A stretch of 64,000 bases of DNA from Pseudobdellovibrionaceae bacterium (lineage in GTDB: Bacteria > Bdellovibrionota > Bdellovibrionia > Bdellovibrionales > Bdellovibrionaceae): contig JALHMX010000011.1 in assembly GCA_022843825.1 (NCBI GenBank), forward strand, positions 1 to 64,000, given 5' to 3'. The notes beneath the pieces were generated by a model that was not told the DNA's origin, searched no databases, and worked only from the letters and a program-made list of their open reading frames with translations. A program made the position numbers and the translations under genes. Below are positions 1 to 8,861 of the stretch, piece after piece. Positions within the stretch are counted from its first letter, which is position 1; every line of letters begins with the position of its first letter.

Positions 1-1523
1 ACAAAGTTCTCAATGATTTGACTCATGATTTTTTCCGCTTCTTCGCTAGTTGATAATGAATACAGATCGACATGCGGAATTGTCGCCAACATGGACATGT
101 AGCTGAGGGCCTGATGAGAGGCTCCATCTGCCGCATCCTGAAAGCCCGTGTGAGAAAAAATGCCGATCACCGGAGCTTGAGAAAGCGAGCCCATAGTTAA
201 GGGTAATGCGCCTTTCGTTACCCCAAACTGAGCAAATGTATCTACCGCCGGAATAAAGCCCTGCTTGGATAAGCCTGAGGCCATCGAAATCATATTGCTT
301 TCGGCCACACCCACATCGAAGGATTGGTTGGGAAATTCTTTTCTAAAATCTGCGACGCCAGTAGATCCTGGCAGGTCCGAAGTTACCGAAACGATAGGTA
401 AACCCTTTTTGGCGGCATCGATCATCGCTTTAGAAATACCTTTTTGGATTTTCTCACCGGTATCCGGAGTCGCATTGGCCTTGATTTGAGCTTCGGTCGC
501 TTTTAATTCTTCTATCCACTCCGTGAACATTTGTGGCATCGGCTGCCCGTTTAAAATTTCAGTAACAAACGCTGGAACCTCGGAAGCTGATTTACAAGGA
601 AACCCGTGACCACCGCTGGAAGAATCAGCGGTTTTCTTAGTCCCAATACCTTTTACCGTTTTGGCCCAGACAGCCACTGGCTGTTGTGGATTCGTTCGCG
701 CTAAATGCAAAGCATGCATCAATGCTCTGGCGCAGGCCTGAAGATTATTGCCGTTTTCTAACATCACAATTTTCCAGCCCAGCGTTTCAAGCGAAGAAAA
801 AGTTTCTTTCATACTATAAGCATCGCTATCAATGCGCCCTGAAAGCTTGGTGTTGTTGTCACTAATTAATAAAACATATGGTGCCAGTTTATCTTTGCGT
901 GCAAAACCAGGAATGGCGGCCATAGCTTCCTTAGCTTCGCCCTCCATAGACGCTCCATCTGATAACGTGCATAGGGTTACGCGATTGGTGCCGGACAGTT
1001 TTTCTGCAATGGCCAAACCTTGCGACTGAGGAAATGCAGATCCTAATGGTCCATTTGAAACATAAACACCCTCAGGAAACAAATGCGACTCTCCATGACC
1101 AGTAAGTGGTGATTCGATCGATCGAAACTTTTTTAATGAATTAAAATTAAGTCCTGCCATTTCATAGTTGGCTTTCAGTGCATATAAACCATTTTCACAG
1201 TGACCCGCATCGTTCACAAAATGAAATAATTCATGCCATGGCTTATTTTTTTGATGAGCTTCCCTAAACATAATTGCATGTGTCGCTGACCATAACTCAC
1301 TTAAGGCGGCCGGACCACCATAGTGACAAGCAGCTCCCCCTAAAACAGCATTCATATCCATCAATGCGACGAGCGCTCGAAGCATATCTGGATCTGAGCA
1401 CTCCAACTCCACGGTCTCGTTGTTTTGCGGGTCAGTGGCAGAGATTTTTTTAGAAAAGTGAGGTTTTAATTTTGGCGTACCAGCTAAATGATTTTTAACT
1501 TGAAGTGGTTTGATTTGTGTCAT
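1..1523 (-). CDS. transketolase (C-terminus cut off by window edge)
   Basis: Partial gene, absent from the ORF track because it has no stop inside the window. About 507 residues are visible, starting MTQIKPLQVK. Transketolases are thiamine-diphosphate enzymes that move two-carbon units in the pentose phosphate pathway. The first half has the TPP-binding region (SDGASMEGE followed by DNN; the usual first Gly of GDG is Ser here), a GPLGSAFPQSQGLA segment like the family's GPLGQG motif, and GHGESH. The second half has the pyrimidine-binding segment SFDVGVAESNMISMASGL. The start is an ATG without a visible Shine-Dalgarno sequence. It lies only 11 nt from the likely start of the divergent adenosine deaminase gene. 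The family call is secure; the exact sugar substrates are assumed. Confidence 0.88.
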   Translation of the reverse strand, partial: MTQIKPLQVKNHLAGTPKLKPHFSKKISATDPQNNETVELECSDPDMLRALVALMDMNAVLGGAACHYGGPAALSELWSATHAIMFREAHQKNKPWHELFHFVNDAGHCENGLYALKANYEMAGLNFNSLKKFRSIESPLTGHGESHLFPEGVYVSNGPLGSAFPQSQGLAIAEKLSGTNRVTLCTLSDGASMEGEAKEAMAAIPGFARKDKLAPYVLLISDNNTKLSGRIDSDAYSMKETFSSLETLGWKIVMLENGNNLQACARALMHALHLARTNPQQPVAVWAKTVKGIGTKKTADSSSGGHGFPCKSASEVPAFVTEILNGQPMPQMFTEWIEELKATEAQIKANATPDTGEKIQKGISKAMIDAAKKGLPIVSVTSDLPGSTGVADFRKEFPNQSFDVGVAESNMISMASGLSKQGFIPAVDTFAQFGVTKGALPLTMGSLSQAPVIGIFSHTGFQDAADGASHQALSYMSMLATIPHVDLYSLSTSEEAEKIMSQIIENF

Positions 1524-1534
1524 ACTTATTTTTT

Positions 1535-2554
1535 ATGTCATCTCTATTATCAATACAAGAAATTAGATCCTTACCAAAAATCGACTTGCACCGACACTTA
1601 GATTGCTCGATGCGCTGGAGTACGATGCTAGAAATTGCATCAGCGCTTAAGCTGGATTTTCCTGAAAGCGCGAAGGCTCAGCGACAACATTTTTTAGTCA
1701 CTCAACCTATGGATAACCTTGGGAGTGTATTAAAGAAGTTTTTAACCTCGCAGAAACTTTTAGGTTCTACCGAAGTCTTAGAGCGATTGGCCTTTGAAGC
1801 TTGTGAAGATGCCTTTAATGATGGCGTGCGCATTCTTGAGCTGCGTTACGCCCCGACTTACATTGCAGAAGGTCACTCTCATTTAACTTATCAAACCATT
1901 CATACCGCCTTACTTAAAGGCATAGAAAAAGCTAGAACTAAATTTCCCATGGCAGTTGGACTTATTTGTATTATCCAACGAAATTTATCTTTAGACAAAG
2001 CTACTGATGTAGCTGAATTCGCCATCGAAAATAAAAAGACATTTATCGGTATAGATTTGGCTGATAATGAAGAGGGATTCGAGCCTAAAAAATTTGCGAC
2101 GCTTTTTCAAAAGGCTAAATCCCATGGACTGAATATCACTATTCACACCGGTGAAACGCCGTCCGCCTTAGCGGGTCAGTGGATGAGGGACTCGATCGAA
2201 ATCTTAGGGGCTTCTCGTATTGGACATGGTGTTCAGTCCATTCACTTCCCCGAAATCATTCAATTACTTAAAGAAAAAAATATTGTTCTAGAAGTTTGTC
2301 CCTATAGTAACTATTTGACTCAAGCTTTTAAAACCTACGATGAGAATCCCTTGAAAAAACTGAAAGAGCTGGGGGTCGCAGTCACCATTAATTCTGATGA
2401 CCCTGGTATGTTCGGTTCATTGTTAAGTGATGATTATGTAATTGCACAAAATAATCTAGGTTTTACTAGAGAAGATTTTAAAGACTGCAATCAAACAGCT
2501 TTTGAACATAGCTTTATTCCGTTAAATGAAAAACAAAAAGTTTGGAGACTATAG
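1535..2554 (+). CDS. add: adenosine deaminase
   Basis: Metal-dependent amidohydrolase that converts adenosine to inosine in purine salvage, plausible for a predator that recycles prey nucleosides. Visible motifs are the zinc-binding HxH near the N-terminus (KIDLHRHLD), HTGE with the catalytic Glu in mid-protein, SRIGHGVQ, and the C-terminal metal-binding TINSDDPGMFGS. The usual Gly of the HLDG motif is Cys (HLDCSM). The ORF track begins at a GTG at 1517; I prefer the ATG at 1535 (339 aa) because the 1517 start would overlap the divergent transketolase start. Neither start has an SD. The next gene begins directly after the stop codon, so the two are co-transcribed. Specificity for adenosine rather than adenine is not proven by sequence. 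Confidence 0.85.
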   Translation: MSSLLSIQEIRSLPKIDLHRHLDCSMRWSTMLEIASALKLDFPESAKAQRQHFLVTQPMDNLGSVLKKFLTSQKLLGSTEVLERLAFEACEDAFNDGVRILELRYAPTYIAEGHSHLTYQTIHTALLKGIEKARTKFPMAVGLICIIQRNLSLDKATDVAEFAIENKKTFIGIDLADNEEGFEPKKFATLFQKAKSHGLNITIHTGETPSALAGQWMRDSIEILGASRIGHGVQSIHFPEIIQLLKEKNIVLEVCPYSNYLTQAFKTYDENPLKKLKELGVAVTINSDDPGMFGSLLSDDYVIAQNNLGFTREDFKDCNQTAFEHSFIPLNEKQKVWRL

Positions 2555-3502
2555 ATGAAAACTTTTTTTCCTGAAATTGAGCCTTTTAAAACCGACTTTC
2601 TAAAAGTTTCTGAATTACACACCATCTACATTGAACAGTGCGGAAACCCCAAAGGGCAACCTATCGTTTTCTTACATGGCGGCCCAGGCGGAGGGATAAA
2701 CTCTGATCATCGACGCTTTTTTGATCCAAAACATTATCATATTATTCTTTTTGACCAACGGGGCTCTGGAGAGTCTACGCCGGCCGCTGAACTTCAGGAA
2801 AACACCACCTGGGATCTAGTCGCTGATATCGAAAAAATTCGCAACTACTTAAAAATTGATTCATGGATTGTTTTTGGCGGCAGTTGGGGCTCAACTTTAG
2901 CGTTAGCCTATGCCGAAACTCATCCGAGTCATGTCAAAGGTCTTATTCTTCGGGGAATCTTTCTGTGTCGCCCCTCAGAAATTAAATGGTTCTACCAAGA
3001 AGGGGCCTCACATATTTTTCCGGATCTTTGGGAAAGTTACCGCGAACACATTCCTGTTGAGGAAAGAAACGATTTTGTAAAAGCTTATTATAAACGTCTT
3101 ACTCATCCTAGTATCGAAGTTCGTTTGGATGCGGCTCGTATTTGGAGTAAGTGGGAAGCGGCCACTTCACGTCTACTGATTGACACAGACGCCATAGATG
3201 ATTTCGATGAAGCGGATTTAGCTTTAAAATTTGCGCGTATTGAGTGTCATTATTTTACCAATAATTCCTTTTTTAAAACTGATAATTGGTTAATTGAAAA
3301 TGTCGATAAAATCCGCCACATTCCCGCAGTCATGGTGCAGGGCCGTTACGATATCGTGTGTCCAGCCCGCAGCGCTTGGGATCTTCACCGCGCTTGGCCT
3401 GAGTCAGAATTAAAAATTATCCCTGATGCAGGGCACTCTGTTAGCGAATTAGGCATCAAATCTGCGCTAATCGAAGCCACTGAGAAATTTAAGTCGCTAT
3501 AA
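2555..3502 (+). CDS. pip: proline iminopeptidase (alpha/beta hydrolase, S33)
   Basis: Cytoplasmic serine peptidase releasing N-terminal proline from peptides, consistent with using prey peptides. At 315 aa it has the usual family length. The motifs are an oxyanion-hole HGGPGGG near residue 42, DQRGSGEST, the nucleophile elbow GGSWGSTLALAYAETHP near residue 110, the acid region VQGRYDIVCP near residue 262, and the catalytic His in DAGHS near residue 290. All three triad positions are present. It follows adenosine deaminase with zero intergenic bases, so the two form a two-gene salvage operon. Confidence 0.92.
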   Translation: MKTFFPEIEPFKTDFLKVSELHTIYIEQCGNPKGQPIVFLHGGPGGGINSDHRRFFDPKHYHIILFDQRGSGESTPAAELQENTTWDLVADIEKIRNYLKIDSWIVFGGSWGSTLALAYAETHPSHVKGLILRGIFLCRPSEIKWFYQEGASHIFPDLWESYREHIPVEERNDFVKAYYKRLTHPSIEVRLDAARIWSKWEAATSRLLIDTDAIDDFDEADLALKFARIECHYFTNNSFFKTDNWLIENVDKIRHIPAVMVQGRYDIVCPARSAWDLHRAWPESELKIIPDAGHSVSELGIKSALIEATEKFKSL

Positions 3503-3635
3503 CTTATTGAAATTACTTGATTTTTGTTACAAAAAAAAGACCATAAAAAAAATTTATGTCAAATATTTTTACAATTGAATTGTGGATGGTTCCAAAATGG
3601 GTTCTATTCCCTATTGCCTGTAACGGAGGGGTTTT

Positions 3636-4640
3636 ATGAAAACAATTTTAAAGACAAAAACAATGATTCTTCTTGCCGCTGTTTTCGTAATGTATACAGG
3701 CTGTTCTCCTGCGGCTCTTTCTGAAGGAACTGTTGCTCCAACACAAAGTTCGTCAAATATATTTGGCGGATCCTTGTCGACACAGGACTTTCAAAACAAA
3801 AATGGATTAGTCGGATTAATAATTACTACCGAAGTTACTGTAGCTGGCGGATTAAAACCTGTAACTCGCGAATTCACATCACTTTGCACAGGAACACTGA
3901 TTGAACGCCGAGTCGTTTTAACAGCGGCTCACTGTGTAACGAGCTACCAAGGTGAACGTATTGTCGCGGTACAAGCTTACTTTAAGCCAAACATCAATTT
4001 AGTTACTCAAAAAGATATCATTTCAGCTGATCGATTAGCAGTTCATCCACGATACATGGAAAATGTAAACCAAAGCGTATCTGTTGACTCGGTGGCTTGG
4101 AACGATATTGCACTCATTCGTTTATCTGCAGATGCCCCTAAAAATATTAAAACTGTAGCGATTGCAAATAAAAATTCAACTGTTGTAAATTCTAATTCTA
4201 AACTATTACTTTCTGGTTTCGGAATTGCGACGCCAACGGTGAGAGAAAAGGTTTTCAATGAGAAAACTCAAAAATGGGATGTCGTTGAGGTTCAGGAAAA
4301 ATCTCCAACCTCAGGCATACTAAGACAAGTCGCTGACATTTCAGTAGTTAACCTGATCAATCAATCTCATGAGATATTACTTACTCAAACTAATTCTAAA
4401 GGGGCTTGCCACGGAGATTCAGGCGGGCCTGCTTTTTTACAAAATGAAGATGGGTCTGTTGTCCAAGTTGGCGTCACTAGCCGCGGCACTAACGAGCTCG
4501 GAAACTGTGACGAAGGTGCAATCTACTCCAACGTAGCCGAATATTCCGCTTGGATAGAGACAACAACCGCGCGTTTAGTTCCAACTCCGCGATTTGATCC
4601 TAATGTTCCAGTGCAAGTAGAATTTCCTGTAGCTCCTTAG
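3636..4640 (+). CDS. secreted trypsin-like serine protease, probable lipoprotein
   Basis: Exported chymotrypsin-family (S1) protease of 334 aa. The N-terminus is hydrophobic and ends in a lipobox-like YTGC, so it may be lipid-anchored after export. The mature N-terminus has NIFGGS in place of the usual IVGG activation site. The triad is visible as His in LTAAHC, Asp in NDIALIRL and Ser in GDSGGPA, with a paired Cys in SLCTGTLI. An SD (GGAGG) sits 7 nt before the ATG. The gene ends inside the 3' end of menH, a 41-nt convergent overlap, and a hairpin with a T-run lies about 28 nt past its stop. Expanded S1 proteases are typical of predatory bacteria; the target is unknown. Confidence 0.9.
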   Translation: MKTILKTKTMILLAAVFVMYTGCSPAALSEGTVAPTQSSSNIFGGSLSTQDFQNKNGLVGLIITTEVTVAGGLKPVTREFTSLCTGTLIERRVVLTAAHCVTSYQGERIVAVQAYFKPNINLVTQKDIISADRLAVHPRYMENVNQSVSVDSVAWNDIALIRLSADAPKNIKTVAIANKNSTVVNSNSKLLLSGFGIATPTVREKVFNEKTQKWDVVEVQEKSPTSGILRQVADISVVNLINQSHEILLTQTNSKGACHGDSGGPAFLQNEDGSVVQVGVTSRGTNELGNCDEGAIYSNVAEYSAWIETTTARLVPTPRFDPNVPVQVEFPVAP

Positions 4641-5331
4641 GGCTATCTAATAAAATTCGATGACCTGAAAAAATCCTTTTAATATTTAGAAGGATTTTTT
4701 TTTGCTCGAGAGTATCTGTCAAAGATAAGAATTTTTTATCCTCTGTACCGACCACCCAATGTATTTTTTCTTGATGCTTTGCAATTATGTCAGAATAATC
4801 TTTTTGAGCTCCTAAAGAAAAATCCCTTAATGCTTGCCTTAATGATTGTATTTGAAAATCTAAAAGATTTCGATTTAATGACAACGAATTACTTAAAACT
4901 TCCTGCGTATTCCATTTTTTTAAAAAATCATCCCAGTTGAGCTGCTGTAATTGCTCTGCCCAAGCTTCATCAGTCTTAATTCTTTCCGTTTTTTCTAGCG
5001 CAGACTTCAGCCCTGGGTGAGTCGAAACAAAAATATATTCATCAAATAGGTCGGGCTGCTGATCTAGCATTTGCAATCCAATTCTTCCGCCCAGCGAATA
5101 TCCTATAAATATTTTTTTAACATTACTTACTGACTGCTGATGATCCCTTACATCTTGAATAAAGGAATGTATCGACAACGGCTGGTACTTCTTATCTGAA
5201 AAAAAACTTGGAGCAATTATCCGGTCTTTTTTAAAAATGGAGTGACTAAAAACTTCTGTCCAGTCTGAACCCTGACCTAAAAAACCGTGTAGTGCATAAA
5301 TAAAACAACGTGGTTGACTGACTAACGACAA
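4600..5331 (-). CDS. menH: MenH-type SHCHC synthase (alpha/beta hydrolase)
   Basis: Alpha/beta hydrolase of 243 aa that by context eliminates pyruvate from the MenD product to give SHCHC in menaquinone synthesis. Motifs are LHGFLGQGSDW near residue 15, the nucleophile elbow GYSLGGRIGLQM near residue 77, and a C-terminal FSGHR containing the catalytic His. It starts with TTG and overlaps the end of menD by 10 nt, so translation is probably coupled. The 3' end overlaps the convergent protease gene by 41 nt. From sequence alone it could be another small esterase; the position after menF-menD decides the call. Confidence 0.85.
   Translation of the reverse strand: MSLVSQPRCFIYALHGFLGQGSDWTEVFSHSIFKKDRIIAPSFFSDKKYQPLSIHSFIQDVRDHQQSVSNVKKIFIGYSLGGRIGLQMLDQQPDLFDEYIFVSTHPGLKSALEKTERIKTDEAWAEQLQQLNWDDFLKKWNTQEVLSNSLSLNRNLLDFQIQSLRQALRDFSLGAQKDYSDIIAKHQEKIHWVVGTEDKKFLSLTDTLEQKKILLNIKRIFSGHRILLDSPKELQEILLALEH
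4668..4703 (+). terminator. Rho-independent terminator-like hairpin inside menH
   Basis: An 11-bp A/T-rich stem (AAAAAATCCTT / AAGGATTTTTT) with an 11-nt loop is followed by more T, for nine consecutive T in all. It lies 28 nt after the protease stop codon and would end that transcript. It is embedded in the coding sequence of the convergent menH gene, and read on the minus strand it also ends in six T. Confidence 0.55.
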
Positions 5332-6851
5332 TGTTCATCCCATTTCGACCAAAAAGCTGCAGTTTGCTCAGAGTCAGGCTTAAGTTCTATAATCACTTTT
5401 TGCGATGTAAGGTTTTTTAATTCAGTCATATCTGTTGCGGATTTCACTAACTGATACTCCCACCCCCACAATGTCGCCCAGGCCGAAAAATCTACTGTCT
5501 GTGAATTTAAGTATTTTTTGTTTTTAAACAATCGATTAAATATTTGGCCGCCCGAGTTGTTCATAACAACGATGCGTTTATTCAAACCGTCGTTGGATAA
5601 CCCCAGTGATGATAAATCATAAAGGGCAGTTAAATCTCCGACGAGGCACCAAGTCGTATTTTTTAAAGCGGACCAACCCAAATATCCCGAAATTTGTCCG
5701 TCGATGCCATTAGCCCCGCGATGAGCGAAGACCTGCTGCTCTTGTTGATGCATTATCGAAAACATATCCCACTCGCGAATCGGCAATGAATTACCAATAT
5801 ATAACGGCGCTTGATCTACTACCGCAGAAAAAGAACGAATCAACGCAGGTTCGGATAATGGATACTTTATTAAAAGTTCGTCTTTAGTTTTTTGCAAAAG
5901 ATTATCTTTTTGAGCGATCTCATCCCAAACGCTGCAATTCACTTGAAGATCTGACAACTGGGATAAGCTAAAAAGCTGAGAACTGCGAGCTAATCCCGAA
6001 AACTTTCTTCGTGAAAAGCTAAAGACTGGAATATTTTTATATTTGTTTTCTAAGTCTCGCCACACCCGATGCGTGGGAACACCACCGATACGAACAACTG
6101 TCTGAAATTTCTCTATGGCTAAGCCTTCTAAATTTTTAATTTGATAATTTGAAAGCTCTGGATGGTTTAAAAAGCCACTTAGAAATTCGGCATAAAAGTA
6201 AACTTGATTCTTTTTTAGAAAATTTAAAACCATTTGACGGTCTTCATATTGAAGTTCAGAAATTATGACTAAAGGTGATTTGATCTCAGGGAGACTATTT
6301 ATTTTTTTTACATTTAAATCCTGATTTACGATGGAAACTTTTTTAACCGGTGAAACAATGGAATAGTCCCCATCAATCAACGGCTCATCAAAACACAAAT
6401 TCATATGCATGGGACCATTTGCAGTGTAGTTCACTGAAGAATCAATATTATTAACATCCCAATCCACAGCGCAATTCACAAATTTTTGAAACAGTCCTGC
6501 TTGTTCAATCGCCTGTGGTGCTCCTGTGCCTCGATAGCTACGGGGGCGATCTGCTGTAATAACTATAAGTGGAATGTTTTGATAGTGGGCTTCCACTACC
6601 GCAGGAAAAAGCTCAACTGCGGCAGTCCCTGAAGTGGTTACAATGGCCACAGGTTTTTTAGTCGCTTGACTGAGACCCAATCCGTAGAAGGCGGCGGAAC
6701 GCTCTTCAAAATAACTGGTAACACAAAATGATTCATGTTCAAGCCCACAGACTAAAGGTGCATTACGAGCGCCCGCGCAGACTATAATGTCGACTACGCC
6801 TAAATCCTTAAGTACTTGTAATGTTATTTTAACTAACTCTATATTTTTCAA
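5322..6851 (-). CDS. menD: 2-succinyl-5-enolpyruvyl-6-hydroxy-3-cyclohexene-1-carboxylate synthase
   Basis: Thiamine-diphosphate enzyme joining isochorismate and 2-oxoglutarate in menaquinone synthesis. At 509 aa it is slightly shorter than the E. coli enzyme. Seen are CAGARNAPLVCGLEH at the N-terminus, the EERSAAFYGLGLSQ segment with the TPP-activating Glu, TTSGTAAVELFPAVVEA, ITADRP, and a C-terminal TPP-binding GDLTALYDLSSLG. The start is TTG and overlaps the TGA stop of menF (TTGA), indicating translational coupling. Confidence 0.95.
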   Translation of the reverse strand: MKNIELVKITLQVLKDLGVVDIIVCAGARNAPLVCGLEHESFCVTSYFEERSAAFYGLGLSQATKKPVAIVTTSGTAAVELFPAVVEAHYQNIPLIVITADRPRSYRGTGAPQAIEQAGLFQKFVNCAVDWDVNNIDSSVNYTANGPMHMNLCFDEPLIDGDYSIVSPVKKVSIVNQDLNVKKINSLPEIKSPLVIISELQYEDRQMVLNFLKKNQVYFYAEFLSGFLNHPELSNYQIKNLEGLAIEKFQTVVRIGGVPTHRVWRDLENKYKNIPVFSFSRRKFSGLARSSQLFSLSQLSDLQVNCSVWDEIAQKDNLLQKTKDELLIKYPLSEPALIRSFSAVVDQAPLYIGNSLPIREWDMFSIMHQQEQQVFAHRGANGIDGQISGYLGWSALKNTTWCLVGDLTALYDLSSLGLSNDGLNKRIVVMNNSGGQIFNRLFKNKKYLNSQTVDFSAWATLWGWEYQLVKSATDMTELKNLTSQKVIIELKPDSEQTAAFWSKWDEHCR

Positions 6852-7954
6852 AACTCTATGCCTAACATTTTTTTTACTGATTCTTGTTTATCTATTATCT
6901 CATTCCATTCGGCTTCAAATTGACTTTCTGCCGTGACTCCGCATCCCGCAAAAAGCTCAACCTGATTTTCTGCCCACATAATGTTTCTAATCCCTACTAA
7001 CATAAAACCACTCTGTAAACTGATATATCCAAAAGGTGCTCCGAACCGACCTCGTTTCTTTTGTAAATCAAACTCTGAAAATGTTTTCATATACCCCAGT
7101 GATCTTGGATATACCCCTAAAGCCGCTGTGGGGTGCTGCCTAACTAGTGAGTGAATATATTCTTTCAAGGTGTTGCATCGATAGATTAGCCGGGTTTTTA
7201 AATGAAACAAATGGGGAAGCTCTATCGCTTCAGTATTAGATTTTTCAAGCTGATCCAAATGGACCAGCTGAGCCTGTATGTCCTGCACCACCAAATTATG
7301 TTCATGCTGAATCTTGGGATCGAGAAAATTAATCTCTGCATGTTTTTGTTTATTCCAGGTTCCTGCTAAGGCCATAGTCTGCAGGGTTGACTGGTTTTCA
7401 TCCCAACCACATAAAACTTCAGGCGTAGTGCCAATCATGCCCCGTTGACCACTCCATATACCATAAGCAAAGTTATTTGTTTCTTGATTAGTTATACGAT
7501 GAATTAAATCTGCTAATCGGCAACGTATGTCTCCATCGCCCCGTTGAATTGCGATCGGAACGGCCTTAGAAAAATGACCCGCAGAAATTTGCTTTTGGAT
7601 CCAATCATACTGCTTTCTAAAGTCGCTAAACTCAGGCTTTTTCCAAACTATTTGGGTGCTTTTATTTGCCGCAGCTTTTTCCATAAATGCTTTAACTAAT
7701 TGCCGAGACCCTTCAAAAAACCGACGGGGCTTAAAATAAATATGCTCCTGTTGATCACTTTGTAAAAAACTCCAAAACTCTGGGCTATATATAACTGGCC
7801 CATCTGTTCCTGCCATGGAGGAACTGCCCTCAAAAGGCCCAATAAACAGCTTGAAATGGTCTTTGCTTGTCTGAAGTAAGGCCCCCTCAGTTAAAAACTG
7901 ATCCAGTGAAATATCTTCAGGGATATGAAGGTTTAAAAGGTTTGTATTCGTCAC
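6848..7954 (-). CDS. menF: isochorismate synthase
   Basis: First committed enzyme of menaquinone synthesis, chorismate to isochorismate, a member of the chorismate-utilising family. It has 368 aa. The C-terminal catalytic half contains GTTPEVLCG, TMALAGTW, HEHNLVVQDI, HPTAALGVYPRS, GRFGAPFGY and the signature FAGCGVTAESQFEAEWNE. It starts with GTG and is first in the menF-menD-menH operon. The 69-bp gap to the divergent DAHP synthase gene must hold the promoters for both directions. Related enzymes (EntC, TrpE, PabB) are less likely given the men neighbours. Confidence 0.93.
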   Translation of the reverse strand: MTNTNLLNLHIPEDISLDQFLTEGALLQTSKDHFKLFIGPFEGSSSMAGTDGPVIYSPEFWSFLQSDQQEHIYFKPRRFFEGSRQLVKAFMEKAAANKSTQIVWKKPEFSDFRKQYDWIQKQISAGHFSKAVPIAIQRGDGDIRCRLADLIHRITNQETNNFAYGIWSGQRGMIGTTPEVLCGWDENQSTLQTMALAGTWNKQKHAEINFLDPKIQHEHNLVVQDIQAQLVHLDQLEKSNTEAIELPHLFHLKTRLIYRCNTLKEYIHSLVRQHPTAALGVYPRSLGYMKTFSEFDLQKKRGRFGAPFGYISLQSGFMLVGIRNIMWAENQVELFAGCGVTAESQFEAEWNEIIDKQESVKKMLGIEF

Positions 7955-8023
7955 GGCACCTATGATAAATTGCGGTCCACCATTTACGCAATATAATTAA
8001 AGCTGTTAATACGGGAGCTTCGA

Positions 8024-8857
8024 GTGGCTATTCAAATTGGAAATATTAAAATCGGAGGACCGCATTTCACTGTTATCGCGGGTCCTTGCTCCATTGAGTC
8101 CCCAGAACAGTTTATTAACACTGCACAGGCTGTAAAGGCCTCTGGGGCCGTTATTTTGCGTGGTGGAATATGGAAGATGAGAACATCCGCTCAAGCCTTT
8201 CAAGGATTAGGCGAAGAAGCTTTTTCCATGATTCAAAAAGTCAAAGCCCTTACGGGCATGGGATTAATTTCTGAAATCACAGATATCAGCCAAGTCGAAG
8301 CCACTTTTGATGTGGTCGACGCTTATCAAGTTGGCGCTCGTAACATGCATAATTACTCTTTACTTAAAGAATTAGGCAAACAATCAAAACCCGTTTTATT
8401 AAAACGCGGATTTTCGGCCTATATTGATGAGTGGCTTAAAGCCTCTGAATATATCACCAATGGTGGGAATCAAAATGTTATTTTATGTGAACGTGGCATT
8501 CGCACCTTCGAAACAGCAACGCGTAACACTTTAGACATCAATGCGGTGGCTTATGCTAAAAAACATTCAGGCCTTCCGGTTATTGTTGACCCTTCCCACG
8601 CTGTGGGAATCGCTGACTTAGTTCCTCAAATCAGCTACGCGGCGGCGGCGGCTGGTGCTGACGGATTGATGGTTGAGGTTCACCCTGACCCTAGTAAAGC
8701 TTTGTCCGATGGAGCTCAGGCATTAACTTTTGAGAACTTCAATAAAATGATGTTACAACTTGAACGTGTACTCGCGGCTTTTGACAAGGGTCTTAATCGC
8801 TTACCGCAGCAAATGAGTTCACAACATAACGAAATCCATAACCCCATATTGATGTGA
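8024..8857 (+). CDS. aroF: 3-deoxy-7-phosphoheptulonate (DAHP) synthase
   Basis: First enzyme of the shikimate pathway, condensing PEP and erythrose 4-phosphate. This is the short KDO8P-synthase-like type (277 aa). Motifs are GPCSIES, RGGIWKMRTS, VGARNMHNYSLL, KRGFSA, CERGIRTFET, DPSHAVG (metal ligand region) and MVEVHPDP. It starts with GTG preceded by GGAG at good spacing. No N-terminal ferredoxin-like domain or fused chorismate mutase is present; a separate chorismate mutase-like gene lies 4 kb away. It faces menF and is followed 4 nt later by menG, so it probably feeds chorismate to menaquinone. Confidence 0.92.
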   Translation: MAIQIGNIKIGGPHFTVIAGPCSIESPEQFINTAQAVKASGAVILRGGIWKMRTSAQAFQGLGEEAFSMIQKVKALTGMGLISEITDISQVEATFDVVDAYQVGARNMHNYSLLKELGKQSKPVLLKRGFSAYIDEWLKASEYITNGGNQNVILCERGIRTFETATRNTLDINAVAYAKKHSGLPVIVDPSHAVGIADLVPQISYAAAAAGADGLMVEVHPDPSKALSDGAQALTFENFNKMMLQLERVLAAFDKGLNRLPQQMSSQHNEIHNPILM

Positions 8858-8861
8858 TGCT

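Noticed and set aside
3524-3724. ORF 3524-3724 upstream of the protease
   Set aside because: It overlaps the protease signal region out of frame, has no SD and is only a shadow; the protease has a clear SD at 3629.
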